From assembly GCF_015679265.1 (NCBI RefSeq), contig NZ_CP064942.1, positions 1,396,001-1,460,000 of the forward strand: a DNA stretch of 64,000 bases, given 5' to 3'. Position numbers and translations under genes: made by a program. Positions within the stretch are counted from its first letter, which is position 1. Each line of letters begins with the position of its first letter. Shown here piece by piece: positions 53,311 to 61,637 of this stretch. The notes beneath the pieces were generated by a model. It ran no database searches, was not told where the DNA came from, and saw only the letters and a program-made list of their open reading frames with translations. Origin of the DNA: Pontivivens ytuae (lineage in GTDB: Bacteria; Pseudomonadota; Alphaproteobacteria; Rhodobacterales; Rhodobacteraceae).

Positions 53311-53649
53311 ATGGCGGATGAATTCGAGCGGAAGAAGACGAAGGCGGAGCTGCGGCGGGAGGCGGAGCTGGCCGCCGAACTCGCCCGGCTGCATGTCGAG
53401 ACGCAGAAGATGATGCACGAGTGGGAGCACCTGCCGTCCGCTTGGCGCAGTATCGAGGACGAGCCGCTCACGCCGCATCGCACGCGGGTCACGCTGCGGC
53501 TGGATACGGACATGGTGAAGTTCTACCGGGCGATAGGCCCCGGCGACCAATCCCGGATCAACGCGATCCTGCGCGCCTACATGCTGGCCCGCCTCGCCAA
53601 GGTCATCGAGGGCCCGCTGGATCAGGACTGGCTGGGGCGGCCGGTTTGA
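53311..53649 (+). CDS. BrnA antitoxin-like protein without a BrnT partner
   Basis: A 112-residue protein. The N-terminal half is a charged helix (KTKAELRREAELAAELARLH), and the C-terminal half carries the ribbon-helix-helix-like TRVTLRLDTDMVKFYRAIG and SRINAILRAYMLARL typical of BrnA antitoxins. BrnA normally follows and neutralises the RNase BrnT, and none is found upstream or downstream. Orphan BrnA-like proteins are frequent in Rhodobacteraceae and may be plain DNA-binding regulators. The ATG at 53311 follows GAGGGTCCC; one at 53290 is also possible. Confidence 0.75.
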   Translation: MADEFERKKTKAELRREAELAAELARLHVETQKMMHEWEHLPSAWRSIEDEPLTPHRTRVTLRLDTDMVKFYRAIGPGDQSRINAILRAYMLARLAKVIEGPLDQDWLGRPV

Positions 53650-53783
53650 ACCAGAGTAGCCGAGCCCAACCGTCGTCAAATTAAGCATGCTTCACTGATA
53701 CCACTTATTGCATAGCTCAAATAGTCCAGCCTGCTATCTGAAGCCAAGTTCTAACTAGACGTAGAAAAAAATCTTGGCTATAT

Positions 53784-53789
53784 TATAAT
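53784..53789 (+). promoter_or_regulatory. Perfect TATAAT -10 box before the AT-rich cassette
   Basis: TATAAT at 53784-53789 sits 28 bases before the likely TTG start, after an A-rich tract (GTAGAAAAAAATC). A good -35 at 17 bases is not evident. Such AT-rich promoters are typical of recently acquired DNA. Confidence 0.5.
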
Positions 53790-53816
53790 CTATGATTATC
53801 GTTGGGGATTGATGCA

Positions 53817-54698
53817 TTGCGTATAATCTTGCCGCCACTCTTGGCATTGACACTCATGAGCTGCGGAGGACGAGAGACCGTAACATCTGTTGATGCTTCA
53901 AGTTCAGGTTCGATCTTATTGACCACACCTGTCATGGTCGATGGCCGTCAGGTTGACGCAGCGCACCCTTCTCTTCGAGCAAATGTGCAAGATCAACTTT
54001 TGGCAAATTGCGCTCAGGATGCGTGTATAGCACCATCAGCCAGAAACTCAGTAGATTACCTAAATGTATTAGCCTCATCAGAACGCCCTCAGCCCACTAG
54101 AGACTTTGGAGTTCTAGATCTGAACAGAAACGAATACCAAGGCTACAGAGGCTATGGTGTATTAATGTTTACTCGTAGTCCTGATTTGAATAATGCTAGA
54201 GATCGACAAATATGTAGATCTTTTATTAGATTAAATATTGAAGACAGTCGATCACGAACGAGGCAGCGTGACCGCTTTGTTACAATATGGCCGATCGAGC
54301 AGTATTTATATCAAAATATTACCGAAGAAAATACTCCACGTGATATAGAAAGTGTTTGTAACTATGCTATTGAAAATTATGATTATAATATTGTATCAGA
54401 GATACTACCGCGCATTTGGTCTAAAGAGCTTCCGATTTCAAGACTTGGCCAAGGGCCTTATTTAGTTGGCTGGCTCCCAGCCAGCAACTTATCCAATCCC
54501 GATGCTCCTATAATTATTGTAGATATGTCTTCAGTGGAAGAACGGTCAGAAATTGATGAAGTTATCCTTCAGTGGCGATCAGATATAATGTCCGATCCAA
54601 AACTATTGAACCTAGACTCAACAACTCAGATTACACGGATGAAGATTCGAAATTGGCTAGATAGGTTTGGATCAAAATTACTCATGATACTGGAGTAA
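53817..54698 (+). CDS. Unknown lipoprotein in an AT-rich island
   Basis: A 293-residue predicted lipoprotein: a short signal (RIILPPLLALTLMSCGG) ends with a Cys lipobox near residue 16. The start is placed at the TTG at 53817, where GGGGATTG serves as ribosome site; a TTG at 53802 would add five residues. The body has four further Cys, in ANCAQDACIAP, IC and VCNY, and an FVTIWPIEQYLYQNI stretch. I recognise no family. Base composition is unlike the neighbours: the 60 bases at 54181-54240 have only 15 G+C, and AT-rich codons dominate. A 57-residue membrane protein follows two bases after the stop. Recent horizontal transfer is likely. Confidence 0.75.
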   Translation: MRIILPPLLALTLMSCGGRETVTSVDASSSGSILLTTPVMVDGRQVDAAHPSLRANVQDQLLANCAQDACIAPSARNSVDYLNVLASSERPQPTRDFGVLDLNRNEYQGYRGYGVLMFTRSPDLNNARDRQICRSFIRLNIEDSRSRTRQRDRFVTIWPIEQYLYQNITEENTPRDIESVCNYAIENYDYNIVSEILPRIWSKELPISRLGQGPYLVGWLPASNLSNPDAPIIIVDMSSVEERSEIDEVILQWRSDIMSDPKLLNLDSTTQITRMKIRNWLDRFGSKLLMILE

Positions 54699-54700
54699 AT

Positions 54701-54874
54701 ATGGAACATTTATTGAAGCTTGGGCCCTGGATTGCAGCGGGCTTAGTAGTAGGCATGATCATAATATCTTGGATAGACCCTCAAACGACACCGGGCTTTA
54801 CTGCTGGAGTTATAATCATAGCCTTGATATTTATCATCATGGGGGCAATATTTAGATACTTTTTCGGAGATTAA
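54701..54874 (+). CDS. Small two-helix membrane protein following the AT-rich lipoprotein gene
   Basis: A 57-residue open frame from ATG 54701 to TAA 54874, short enough to be missed by gene finders. It has two hydrophobic segments (about residues 8-24 and 33-52) joined by a short polar turn (WIDPQTTPG), and ends FRYFFGD. It begins 2 bases after the lipoprotein stop, TGGAG lying upstream as a ribosome site, so the pair should be co-translated. The AT-rich composition matches the lipoprotein gene. A holin-like, toxin-like or anchoring role is possible but not shown. Confidence 0.65.
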   Translation: MEHLLKLGPWIAAGLVVGMIIISWIDPQTTPGFTAGVIIIALIFIIMGAIFRYFFGD

Positions 54875-54893
54875 TAGAGGGGATTAATTTTAA

Positions 54894-56549
54894 CTAGCGC
54901 ACAAACTTCTTGTACTTCAACCGCTTCGGCTCTACCGCATCCGGCCCCAGCCTGCGTTTCTTGTCTTCCTCGTAGTCCTCGAAATTGCCCTCGAACCATT
55001 CTACATGGGCTTCGCCCTCGAAGGCGAGGATGTGGGTGCAGAGGCGGTCGAGGAAGAAGCGGTCGTGGGAGATGACCACGGCGCAGCCCGCGAAGTCGAC
55101 CAGCGCATCCTCGAGCGCGCGCAGGGTCTCGACGTCGAGATCGTTGGTCGGCTCGTCGAGGAGGAGGACGTTGCCCGCCTCCTTCAACAGCTTGGCCATG
55201 TGGACGCGGTTGCGCTCCCCGCCCGACAGCAGCGAGACCTTCTTCTGCTGGTCGCCGCCCTTGAAGTTGAAGGCGCCGACATAGGCGCGAGAGTTCATCT
55301 CCGCATCGCCGAGCTTGATGATGTCGAGCCCGTCCGAGATCTCCTCCCACACGGTCTTGGTGGCGTCGAGCGCGTCGCGGGACTGGTCCACGTAGCTGAG
55401 CTTGACCGTGTCGCCGTAGTCGATGGCGCCCTCGTCGGGCTGCTCCTGCCCCGTGAGCATGCGGAAGAGGGTGGACTTGCCCGCCCCGTTCGGGCCGATC
55501 ACGCCGACGATGCCGCCGGGCGGCAGGGAGAAGTTGAGCCCGTCGATCAGGGTGCGGTCGCCGTAGGATTTCTTGAGGTCCGTGACCTCGATGACCTTCT
55601 GGCCGAGGCGGGGGCCGTTGGGGATGACGATCTGGGCGCGGCCGATCTTCTCCCGCTCGGATTGGTTGGCCAGCTCGTTGTAGCGGTCGATCCGGGCCTT
55701 CTGCTTCGCCTGGCGGGCCTTGGCGCCCTGGCGCATCCATTCGAGCTCGCGCTCCAGGGTCTTCTGCCGGGTCTTGTCCTCCCGCGCCTCCTGCTCCAGC
55801 CGCTTGGCCTTCTGCTCCAGCCAGGAGGAGTAGTTGCCCTCGTAGGGGATGCCGCGACCGCGGTCGAGCTCCAGGATCCAGCCGGTGATGTCGTCGAGGA
55901 AGTAGCGGTCGTGCGTGACGATCAGGATCGTGCCCTTGTAGTCGATGAGGTGACGCTGGAGCCAGGCGATGGTCTCCGCATCGAGGTGGTTGGTGGGCTC
56001 GTCGAGGAGCAGCATGTCGGGCGCTTCGAGGAGGAGCTTGCAGAGCGCCACACGGCGCCGCTCGCCGCCCGAGAGCTTGGTGACGTCGGCGTCGTCGGGG
56101 GGGCAGCGCAGCGCCTCCATCGCGACGTCGATCTGGCTGTCGAGGTCCCAGAGGTTGGCCGCGTCGATCTGATCCTGGAGGGCCGTCATCTCGTCCATGG
56201 TCTCTTCGGAGTAGTTCATGGCAAGCTCGTTGTAGCGGTCGAGGATCGCCTTCTTGGCCGCGACCCCCTCCATCACGTTGCCGCGGACGTCGAGGTTCTC
56301 GTCGAGTTGGGGCTCCTGCGGGAGGTAGCCGACGCGGGCGCCCTCGGCCGCCCAGGCCTCGCCGGTGAAGTCCTTGTCGATGCCGGCCATGATGCGCATC
56401 AGGGTGGACTTGCCGGCGCCGTTGACGCCGACCACGCCGATCTTCACGCCGGGCAGGAAGGAGAGGCGGATGTTCTCGAAGGTCTTCTTGCCGCCGGGAT
56501 AGGTCTTGGACACTCCGTCCATGTGGTAGACGTATTGATAGGCGGCCAT
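54894..56549 (-). CDS. ettA: Energy-dependent translational throttle protein EttA (ABC-F)
   Basis: A 551-residue cytoplasmic ABC-F ATPase that binds the ribosomal E site and gates entry into elongation according to ATP/ADP levels. Two ABC domains are seen, with Walker [10 protein letters not shown] and GPNGAGKST, and signatures [11 protein letters not shown] and [11 protein letters not shown]. Between them is the charged linker ([20 protein letters not shown] and following). Opening [19 protein letters not shown] is typical of EttA. The ATG at 56549 is used because the sequence before it is not EttA-like. Confidence 0.95.
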   Translation of the reverse strand: MAAYQYVYHMDGVSKTYPGGKKTFENIRLSFLPGVKIGVVGVNGAGKSTLMRIMAGIDKDFTGEAWAAEGARVGYLPQEPQLDENLDVRGNVMEGVAAKKAILDRYNELAMNYSEETMDEMTALQDQIDAANLWDLDSQIDVAMEALRCPPDDADVTKLSGGERRRVALCKLLLEAPDMLLLDEPTNHLDAETIAWLQRHLIDYKGTILIVTHDRYFLDDITGWILELDRGRGIPYEGNYSSWLEQKAKRLEQEAREDKTRQKTLERELEWMRQGAKARQAKQKARIDRYNELANQSEREKIGRAQIVIPNGPRLGQKVIEVTDLKKSYGDRTLIDGLNFSLPPGGIVGVIGPNGAGKSTLFRMLTGQEQPDEGAIDYGDTVKLSYVDQSRDALDATKTVWEEISDGLDIIKLGDAEMNSRAYVGAFNFKGGDQQKKVSLLSGGERNRVHMAKLLKEAGNVLLLDEPTNDLDVETLRALEDALVDFAGCAVVISHDRFFLDRLCTHILAFEGEAHVEWFEGNFEDYEEDKKRRLGPDAVEPKRLKYKKFVR

Positions 56550-56617
56550 GGTCTTCTCCCGTATCACGTTCGGCCCTGATCTAGCTTGGCCGTGCGGGCG
56601 GTGCAACGCGGCTCGCG

Positions 56618-57436
56618 TCAGTCCAGCGGATCCTCGCGACGCAGGCGGTGTTCGAGGAGGCGGATGGACGCGGCGGTGAGCATGGCCCAGCTCAGGACTG
56701 CCGAGACGGCGAAGACCATCCAGACGGGGATCGGGCGCTGCGTCGGGCCGGTTTGGGAGAGCGCGACTTCTGCGATCACCAGCGTCAGGCCCAGCGCGAG
56801 ACCGAGGAAGATCGCGCCGAAGACCAGCAGATGCAGCGCGCCGCGCGCGAAGGTGGCAAAGGGCAGATCGAGCGTCGCGGCGTGCTTGACCAGCGACAGC
56901 CCAAACGGCGCGAAGATCAGCATGAGCGAGGCGTAGACGAGGAGGAGATGGTCGCCATACGCCTCGGCAAACGCGTCGAGGCGCGGCAGCGCCAGCTCAT
57001 CCAGCAGCGGCGCGTGAAAGCCCGTAACCAGAAGGAGCCCGATCCAGATCAGTGCGACCACGGTCAGCGGCAGGAGGAGGCGCAGCAGCCACAGGCGCTC
57101 GGGCACCAGAACCATCCAGCCGCGCCCTGTATCGCCGTGACCCGCCGCGCGCACAACACCGCGATGGATGCGGAACACGGCGAGGATGCCGAAGTAGATC
57201 GGGACCAGCATGGCGATAAAGAGCGACGGATCCTCGATCGGCTCCCGCGGGCCTCCTCGGCGGCTGGGCAGTGCGTTGAAGAGGTCTCGCAGAAAGGTCT
57301 CGGCGCCCTCGGGCAGGTCCACGGTCGGCAGCCAGAGGGCGAGGCCCACGGTCAGCAGGAAGTAGGGCGCGGCGAAGAGCAGACCGGCGAGGCCTACGAA
57401 TGGCGCCACGAACAGCGTCTTGATGTGAAACAGCAC
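56618..57436 (-). CDS. Hypothetical integral membrane protein
   Basis: A 272-residue protein with about six hydrophobic segments (roughly 12-35, 70-88, 112-138, 160-182, 198-225 and 235-255) and no recognisable motif. The start is a GTG at 57436. It lies 68 bp upstream of ettA's start on the same strand, but runs away from it in order: this gene is downstream of LysR and upstream of nothing coupled. No substrate or partner can be suggested from the sequence. Confidence 0.78.
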   Translation of the reverse strand: MLFHIKTLFVAPFVGLAGLLFAAPYFLLTVGLALWLPTVDLPEGAETFLRDLFNALPSRRGGPREPIEDPSLFIAMLVPIYFGILAVFRIHRGVVRAAGHGDTGRGWMVLVPERLWLLRLLLPLTVVALIWIGLLLVTGFHAPLLDELALPRLDAFAEAYGDHLLLVYASLMLIFAPFGLSLVKHAATLDLPFATFARGALHLLVFGAIFLGLALGLTLVIAEVALSQTGPTQRPIPVWMVFAVSAVLSWAMLTAASIRLLEHRLRREDPLD

Positions 57437-57628
57437 GGAACGGATGTCTTTCGATGGCAGGTTTGGCCGCAGGGCGACCGATGGCGTTATGGCGTTTTAA
57501 TCAGCGTAAACGTGAGAACCGGCCGACTTCCACGCTCGCCCGCTCTGCACAACCTACAGACGTGCATGCGTTGCATTGGCGCATCTTTAGCGAGCAGTCG
57601 CCACGTGCCTCACCGGTGAAGCAGCCCG

Positions 57629-58531
57629 TCAGATGCGGCGGGCGCCCGCGGGGCCGAGATGTGCGCGCAAATGGTCGAGCACGGCGCGCGTCTTGGCCGG
57701 GACATACGCGCGGGAGGGATATAGCGCCCGGGCGGCGGTGTCGAAGGACGTGGCCGTAACCTCGTGATCGGGGAAGAGGTCGATGAGGCGGCCGGCCGCG
57801 ATGTCCCCAGCGATCAGCCAGTCGGCGAGGAGCGCGGGGCCAAGGCCCGCTCGCGCGGCCTCGGCGAGCGCGAGGGCGTTGGAGATGGTGATGTGGCCGG
57901 TGACGGGAACCTCGGTCTCCGCACCCGACGCATCGCGAAAGCGCCAGGTGTTGCGGAACTCCGGCAAGGTGAAGAGCAGGCACGGGATCTGCGCCAGCGC
58001 ACCGGGTGCGGCGGAGCGCGGCGTGCCGGGGGTGGCGACGACGCGGTAGCGGGTGGGCATCAGCTTCGTCGTGATCCAGTCGCCCTCCAGCACCGCGCCG
58101 AGGCGAATGGCAAGGTCGATGCGGTTCTCCACCAGGTCGAGCCGGGCGTCGGAAGCGATGAGCTCAATGGCGAGGTCCGGATAGGCAGCGCGCAGCCCCG
58201 GCAGCAGCGGCACCAGGCAGGTCTGCGCGAAGGCGACCGAGGCGGTCAGGCGCAGCGTGCCATGCGGCCCGGCGGTCACCGCGCGGGCCTCGTCGGCGGC
58301 GCGGTCGATCTCCTCGAGCAGCGGTGTGATGCGGGAGAGGTAGAGCCCGCCTGCCTCGGTCAGCGTCAGCCGCCGCGTGGTGCGCTGGAAGAGGCGCAGG
58401 CCCAGCCGCTCCTCCAGCTGCGCGATGGAGCGGGAGACGCGGGAGGGGTCGAGATCGTGCAGCCGCGCCGCCTCCGCAAAGCTGCCGAGCCGGGCCGTAT
58501 CGGCGAAGAGGGTGAGGAGCCGCGTATCCAT
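57629..58531 (-). CDS. LysR family transcriptional regulator
   Basis: A 300-residue regulator. The N-terminal helix-turn-helix is SFAEAARLHDLDPSRVSRSIAQLEERLG, shown as core AARLHDLDPSRVSRSIAQLE, and FQRTTRRLTLTEAG follows. The effector-binding domain (about 90-290) starts TLRLTASVAFAQTCLVPLLPG. It is divergent from a beta-hydroxyacid dehydrogenase gene across 91 bp, the classic layout for a regulator and its target. Confidence 0.92.
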   Translation of the reverse strand: MDTRLLTLFADTARLGSFAEAARLHDLDPSRVSRSIAQLEERLGLRLFQRTTRRLTLTEAGGLYLSRITPLLEEIDRAADEARAVTAGPHGTLRLTASVAFAQTCLVPLLPGLRAAYPDLAIELIASDARLDLVENRIDLAIRLGAVLEGDWITTKLMPTRYRVVATPGTPRSAAPGALAQIPCLLFTLPEFRNTWRFRDASGAETEVPVTGHITISNALALAEAARAGLGPALLADWLIAGDIAAGRLIDLFPDHEVTATSFDTAARALYPSRAYVPAKTRAVLDHLRAHLGPAGARRI

Positions 58532-58622
58532 TCCTGCGCTTTTCGCACGAGTGACCGGCGCTGTCGCGCGTTTTTCGCGGCTGCCGCAGGGCGTAGGCAT
58601 GGGGCAGCAAAGGAGGTGCGGC

Positions 58623-59468
58623 ATGGCACGGATCGGATTTCTCGGCATGGGCGCGATGGGCGCCCGGATGGCGGCGCGGCTGGTGGAGGCCGGGCACGAG
58701 GTCGCGGTTTGGAACCGGACGCGGGCCCGGGCGGCGGCGGTGCGCGGCGCGACGGTGGCAGACAGCCCGCGTGACGCGGCGCGCGGGGCGGAGGTCGTCT
58801 TCTCCATGGTCCGCGACGATGCGGCCTCGGCCGAGGTGTGGTTGGGGGGCGACGGCGCGCTGGGCGGTCTCGGACCCCGGGCGGTGGGGGTCGAATGCTC
58901 CACGGTGTCGCCGGAGCACGCGGCCCGGCTGGCGGAGGCGTTCGCGGCGGCAGGCCGTGGGCTTGTCGACGCGCCGCTCGCGGGCTCCCGGCCGCAGGCG
59001 GAGGCGGGGCAGCTCATCTTCCTCGCCGGGGGTGAGGTGGCGCGGGTGGAGCCGTTCCTCCTCCAGATGGGCGCCGCGGTGCACCGGATGGGGCCGGTGG
59101 GCAGCGGTGCCGTGATGAAGCTGGTGGTCAACGGGCTCTTCGGCGTGCAGCTCGCCGCGGTGGCGGAGCTGATGGCGTTTGCGCGGGACCGGGGCCTCGC
59201 GCCCGAGCGGGTGGTGGAGGTGCTGAGTGCCACGCCGGTGATGAGCCCGATCGCGGCGGCCTCCGCCCAGGGGATGCTGAAACGGGCGTTCGACCCGATG
59301 TTCCCGATCGCGCTGGTGGCGAAGGATTTCGGCTACGTGCAGGCGGGTGGGGTGACACAAGCCGCAGGACGGGCCTGTGCGGAGGCGCGCGATGCGGGGC
59401 TGGGCGACCGGAACATCACGGCGATCTGGGCGCATGCGGGTGGGCTGGAGCCGGTCGAGGCCGATTGA
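58623..59468 (+). CDS. NAD(P)-dependent beta-hydroxyacid dehydrogenase (3-hydroxyisobutyrate dehydrogenase family)
   Basis: A 281-residue oxidoreductase. The Rossmann motif is GFLGMGAMGARMAARLVEAGH at the N-terminus, shown as GFLGMGAMGARMAARL. The substrate-binding DAPLAGSRPQAEAGQL near 115-130 and the catalytic lysine in GSGAVMKLVVNGL near residue 165 follow. PIALVAKDFGYV is the expected C-terminal helix. The exact hydroxyacid (3-hydroxyisobutyrate, tartronate semialdehyde or glyoxylate-type) cannot be told. It is likely controlled by the divergent LysR gene. Confidence 0.92.
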   Translation: MARIGFLGMGAMGARMAARLVEAGHEVAVWNRTRARAAAVRGATVADSPRDAARGAEVVFSMVRDDAASAEVWLGGDGALGGLGPRAVGVECSTVSPEHAARLAEAFAAAGRGLVDAPLAGSRPQAEAGQLIFLAGGEVARVEPFLLQMGAAVHRMGPVGSGAVMKLVVNGLFGVQLAAVAELMAFARDRGLAPERVVEVLSATPVMSPIAAASAQGMLKRAFDPMFPIALVAKDFGYVQAGGVTQAAGRACAEARDAGLGDRNITAIWAHAGGLEPVEAD

Positions 59469-59531
59469 CAGGCGGCGGGCGGCCCGCGACAAGCGGTCCT
59501 CAGGGCGCATCGCCCGGGAGGCCCGCGCGCG

Positions 59532-60134
59532 GTGCATCACGGATATCCTCAGGCCGCCGACGGGCAGATCGTCGGGCTGCTGGGCGGGTCGTTCGATCCG
59601 CCCCATCGCGGTCATGTCCACATCACGCTGGAGGCGCTGCGCCGCTTTGGGCTCGACCGGATCTGGTGGATGGTCTCCCCGGGCAACCCGCTCAAGGCCG
59701 ACGCGCCGGCGGCGATGGAGCGGCGGATGGCGGCGTGCCGGCAGATCATGCGGCATCCGCGCGTCGAGGTGACGGATGTGGAGGCGCGGCTGGGCACGCG
59801 CTTCACCGCGGAGACCCTGCTGAAGCTGCGCCGGGCCTATCCGCGCGTGACCTTCGTGTGGCTGATGGGGGCGGACAACCTCGCGAGCTTTCACAAGTGG
59901 GATGCGTGGCGCGACATCATGCAGACGGTGCCGATCGGCGTGCTCGCCCGGCCCGGGGAGCAGTTGCGGGCGGGACTGTCCCCGGCGGCGCGGGTCTATC
60001 GCGAGGCGCGGCTGCCGGCGCGGCAGGCCGGGGCGCTCCCCGATGGGCCGGCGCCCCGCTGGACGCTGATCGCGGGGCCGATGGTCGCGCAGAGCTCGAC
60101 GGCCTTGCGTGAAGCGGGGGTCTGGACGCGGTAA
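59532..60134 (+). CDS. nadD: Nicotinate-nucleotide adenylyltransferase
   Basis: A 200-residue enzyme making deamido-NAD from nicotinate mononucleotide. The nucleotidyltransferase motif GGSFDPPHRGHV lies at residues 18-29 and SSTALREAG near the C-terminus corresponds to the ISSTxIR motif. WWMVSPGNPLK, FTAETLLKLR and WLMGADNLASFHKW are further NadD signatures. The start is a GTG at 59532. It is often found near rlmH, rsfS and obg, but here those are absent; it sits after the dehydrogenase gene. Confidence 0.95.
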   Translation: MHHGYPQAADGQIVGLLGGSFDPPHRGHVHITLEALRRFGLDRIWWMVSPGNPLKADAPAAMERRMAACRQIMRHPRVEVTDVEARLGTRFTAETLLKLRRAYPRVTFVWLMGADNLASFHKWDAWRDIMQTVPIGVLARPGEQLRAGLSPAARVYREARLPARQAGALPDGPAPRWTLIAGPMVAQSSTALREAGVWTR

Positions 60135-60189
60135 GACCGCGCTTCTTTCGTTTCTGTCGGCGTGGTTGCCCCGTCACCGACCCTCGTTC

Positions 60190-60322
60190 GGCTCGGGAGC
60201 GGGTGGTTCGCCCCCTCCCGAGCCCTCCGCCCTTCTGAGGAGGGGACGAGAGGTAGCGGGTGTTGGTTTGGAGTGGTTGGCGGAGGTCCCCCCTCCCTAA
60301 CCCTCCCCCCGCGGGGGGAGGG
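60190..60322. repeat. Cluster of GC-rich palindromes between nadD and the cupin gene
   Basis: Three hairpins are stacked: GGCTCGGGAG/CTCCCGAGCC (60190-60199 and 60215-60224), CCCTCC/GGAGGG around 60223-60245, and a perfect 22-base palindrome CCCTCCCCCCGCGGGGGGAGGG (first half 60301-60311, second half 60312-60322). The CCCTCCCTAACCCTCCCC type of sequence is typical of interspersed intergenic repeats in alphaproteobacteria. It may also end transcription of the convergent genes. Confidence 0.7.
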
Positions 60323-60334
60323 GACTGGTTGTGA

Positions 60335-60736
60335 TTACGACTTGGCGTAGTCGGCGTCGCTGACGGGGTCGAGCCAGGTGGTCTCGGCCTCCGGCTCCTC
60401 CTGCATCGCGATATGGGTCATCGCCGTCTCCGGACCCGCGCCGTGCCAGTGCTCCACCTCGGGCGGGATGTAGACGGTGTCGCCCGCGCGGATCACCTCG
60501 GGCGCGCCGTCGCGCAGCGCGATCAGCCCCTGCCCGCTCGTCACATGGAGGGTCTGGCCCAGCGGATGGGTATGCCAGTTGGTCCGCGCGCCGGGCGCAA
60601 ACGTCACCGAGAGTGCCCTGAGGCTCGCCGGTTCCGGCGCCTGCACGATCGGTGTCATCAGCACCGTGCCGGTGAAGTACTCGGCGGGGGCCATCCGGCT
60701 CGGCCGGTCCCCGTTGCGATGGATGATGAGCGACAT
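60335..60736 (-). CDS. Cupin domain-containing protein
   Basis: A 133-residue single-domain cupin. Metal-binding motif 1 is visible as TNWHTHPLGQTLHVTSG (two His, Gln/Glu position as Gln) and motif 2 as PPEVEHWHGAG with His. This fits the group of small cupins annotated as quercetinase- or carboxymuconolactone-associated, but the substrate is unknown. GAGG stands 8 bases before the ATG at 60736. It is divergent from the DUF4242 gene. Confidence 0.88.
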   Translation of the reverse strand: MSLIIHRNGDRPSRMAPAEYFTGTVLMTPIVQAPEPASLRALSVTFAPGARTNWHTHPLGQTLHVTSGQGLIALRDGAPEVIRAGDTVYIPPEVEHWHGAGPETAMTHIAMQEEPEAETTWLDPVSDADYAKS

Positions 60737-60839
60737 GGCGGACCTCGTGGTTGCGATGGACGTGCGGGGCGCCATTCGCGCCGACTCGCGTCATGGGTGT
60801 AATCTGGTCGTCCGGATAACGGAAAACAGGGAGGACGCG

Positions 60840-61112
60840 ATGAAACGCTACATGATCGAGCGCGACATACCGCAGGTCGGCTCCATGACCGGGGAGGAGC
60901 TGTGCGGGGCCGCCAAGACCTCGAACGAGGCGCTGGCGGCCCTGGCGCCCAAGGTGCAATGGCAGCATTCCTACGTGACGGGCGACAAGACCTTCTGCAT
61001 CTACCTCGCCCAGGACGAGGACGCCATTCGCGCCCATGCCGACCTGAGCGGATTTCCCGCCACCCGCATCACCGAGGTGACGGGGATCATCGATCCGACG
61101 ACGGCGGGCTGA
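60840..61112 (+). CDS. DUF4242 domain-containing protein
   Basis: A 90-residue small protein with the DUF4242 pattern: MKRYMIERDIPQVGSMT at the start, AAKTSNEALAALAPKVQWQHSYVTGDKTFCIYLA in the middle, here given by WQHSYVTGDKTFCIYLA, and a final HADLSGFPATRITEV. The family is related to ferredoxin-like small-ligand or metal-binding folds, and no function is established. GGGAGGACGCG precedes the ATG. Confidence 0.88.
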   Translation: MKRYMIERDIPQVGSMTGEELCGAAKTSNEALAALAPKVQWQHSYVTGDKTFCIYLAQDEDAIRAHADLSGFPATRITEVTGIIDPTTAG

Positions 61113-61121
61113 GGTACGTGG

Positions 61122-61541
61122 TTACGCCGGCAGGCGGGCGTGCCGCGCGCGGGCGCCCCGCTCGATGGCCGAGGAGGTGAGGCGGTCGACCTCGAGGTCG
61201 TGGCGCAGGATCTCGAGCAGCCGCAGCTCCTCCATCTGCACGGTGCCGTCGGCCGCGGAGACATCGCAGGCGAGCGCATAGGCCGTCTCGTTCAGCGTGC
61301 CGGGCAGCGCGTCCTTGACGAGGCCCACAAGCGCATCCAGCCCGTCCTCCTCCTCGAACAGGTCGAAGACGGTCTGCGCCACGCTGCCCACCTGCTTCGG
61401 ATCGTAGCCGTCGAAGACCGGAAGCACCGCGATCATGCGACGGATCGAGTCGAGCTCCGCGTCGGAGAGCTGCCCATCGGCGGCGGAGGTTGCGATCATG
61501 GTGGCGACGAGCGCATCCTGGGCGCTGAGCTGGGCGGACAT
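61122..61541 (-). CDS. Tellurite resistance TerB-like protein
   Basis: A 139-residue helical protein of the TerB superfamily. It starts SAQDALVATMIATSAADGQLSDAEL, shown as ATSAADGQLSDAEL, with the acidic metal-binding motif, and has a second acidic repeat, CDVSAADGTVQMEELRLLEIL, given here as VSAADGTVQMEELRLLE. Stand-alone TerB proteins are common and not necessarily involved in tellurite resistance. No other ter genes are present. Confidence 0.88.
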   Translation of the reverse strand: MSAQLSAQDALVATMIATSAADGQLSDAELDSIRRMIAVLPVFDGYDPKQVGSVAQTVFDLFEEEDGLDALVGLVKDALPGTLNETAYALACDVSAADGTVQMEELRLLEILRHDLEVDRLTSSAIERGARARHARLPA

Positions 61542-61637
61542 GGGCTCTCCTGTCGTTACGGGCCTTCCGGCAGATATTGACCTGCCCCGGGCCCCTCAAT
61601 AGGTGTGCGCCCATCTTTCTCAAAGGAAAAGTGACCG

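Noticed and set aside
53311..53649. A complete BrnT-BrnA toxin-antitoxin system
   Set aside because: No BrnT-like frame is found within several hundred bases on either side, including short frames on both strands.
55005..56579. A 524-codon open frame antisense to ettA
   Set aside because: It is the complement of a complete ABC-F gene. The translation is repetitive Val/Asp/Glu/Leu sequence produced by codon bias, not by selection for a protein.
61122..61541. TerB-like gene as evidence of a tellurite-resistance or ter defence operon
   Set aside because: No terC, terD, terZ or associated genes are present, and single TerB-like genes are widespread.
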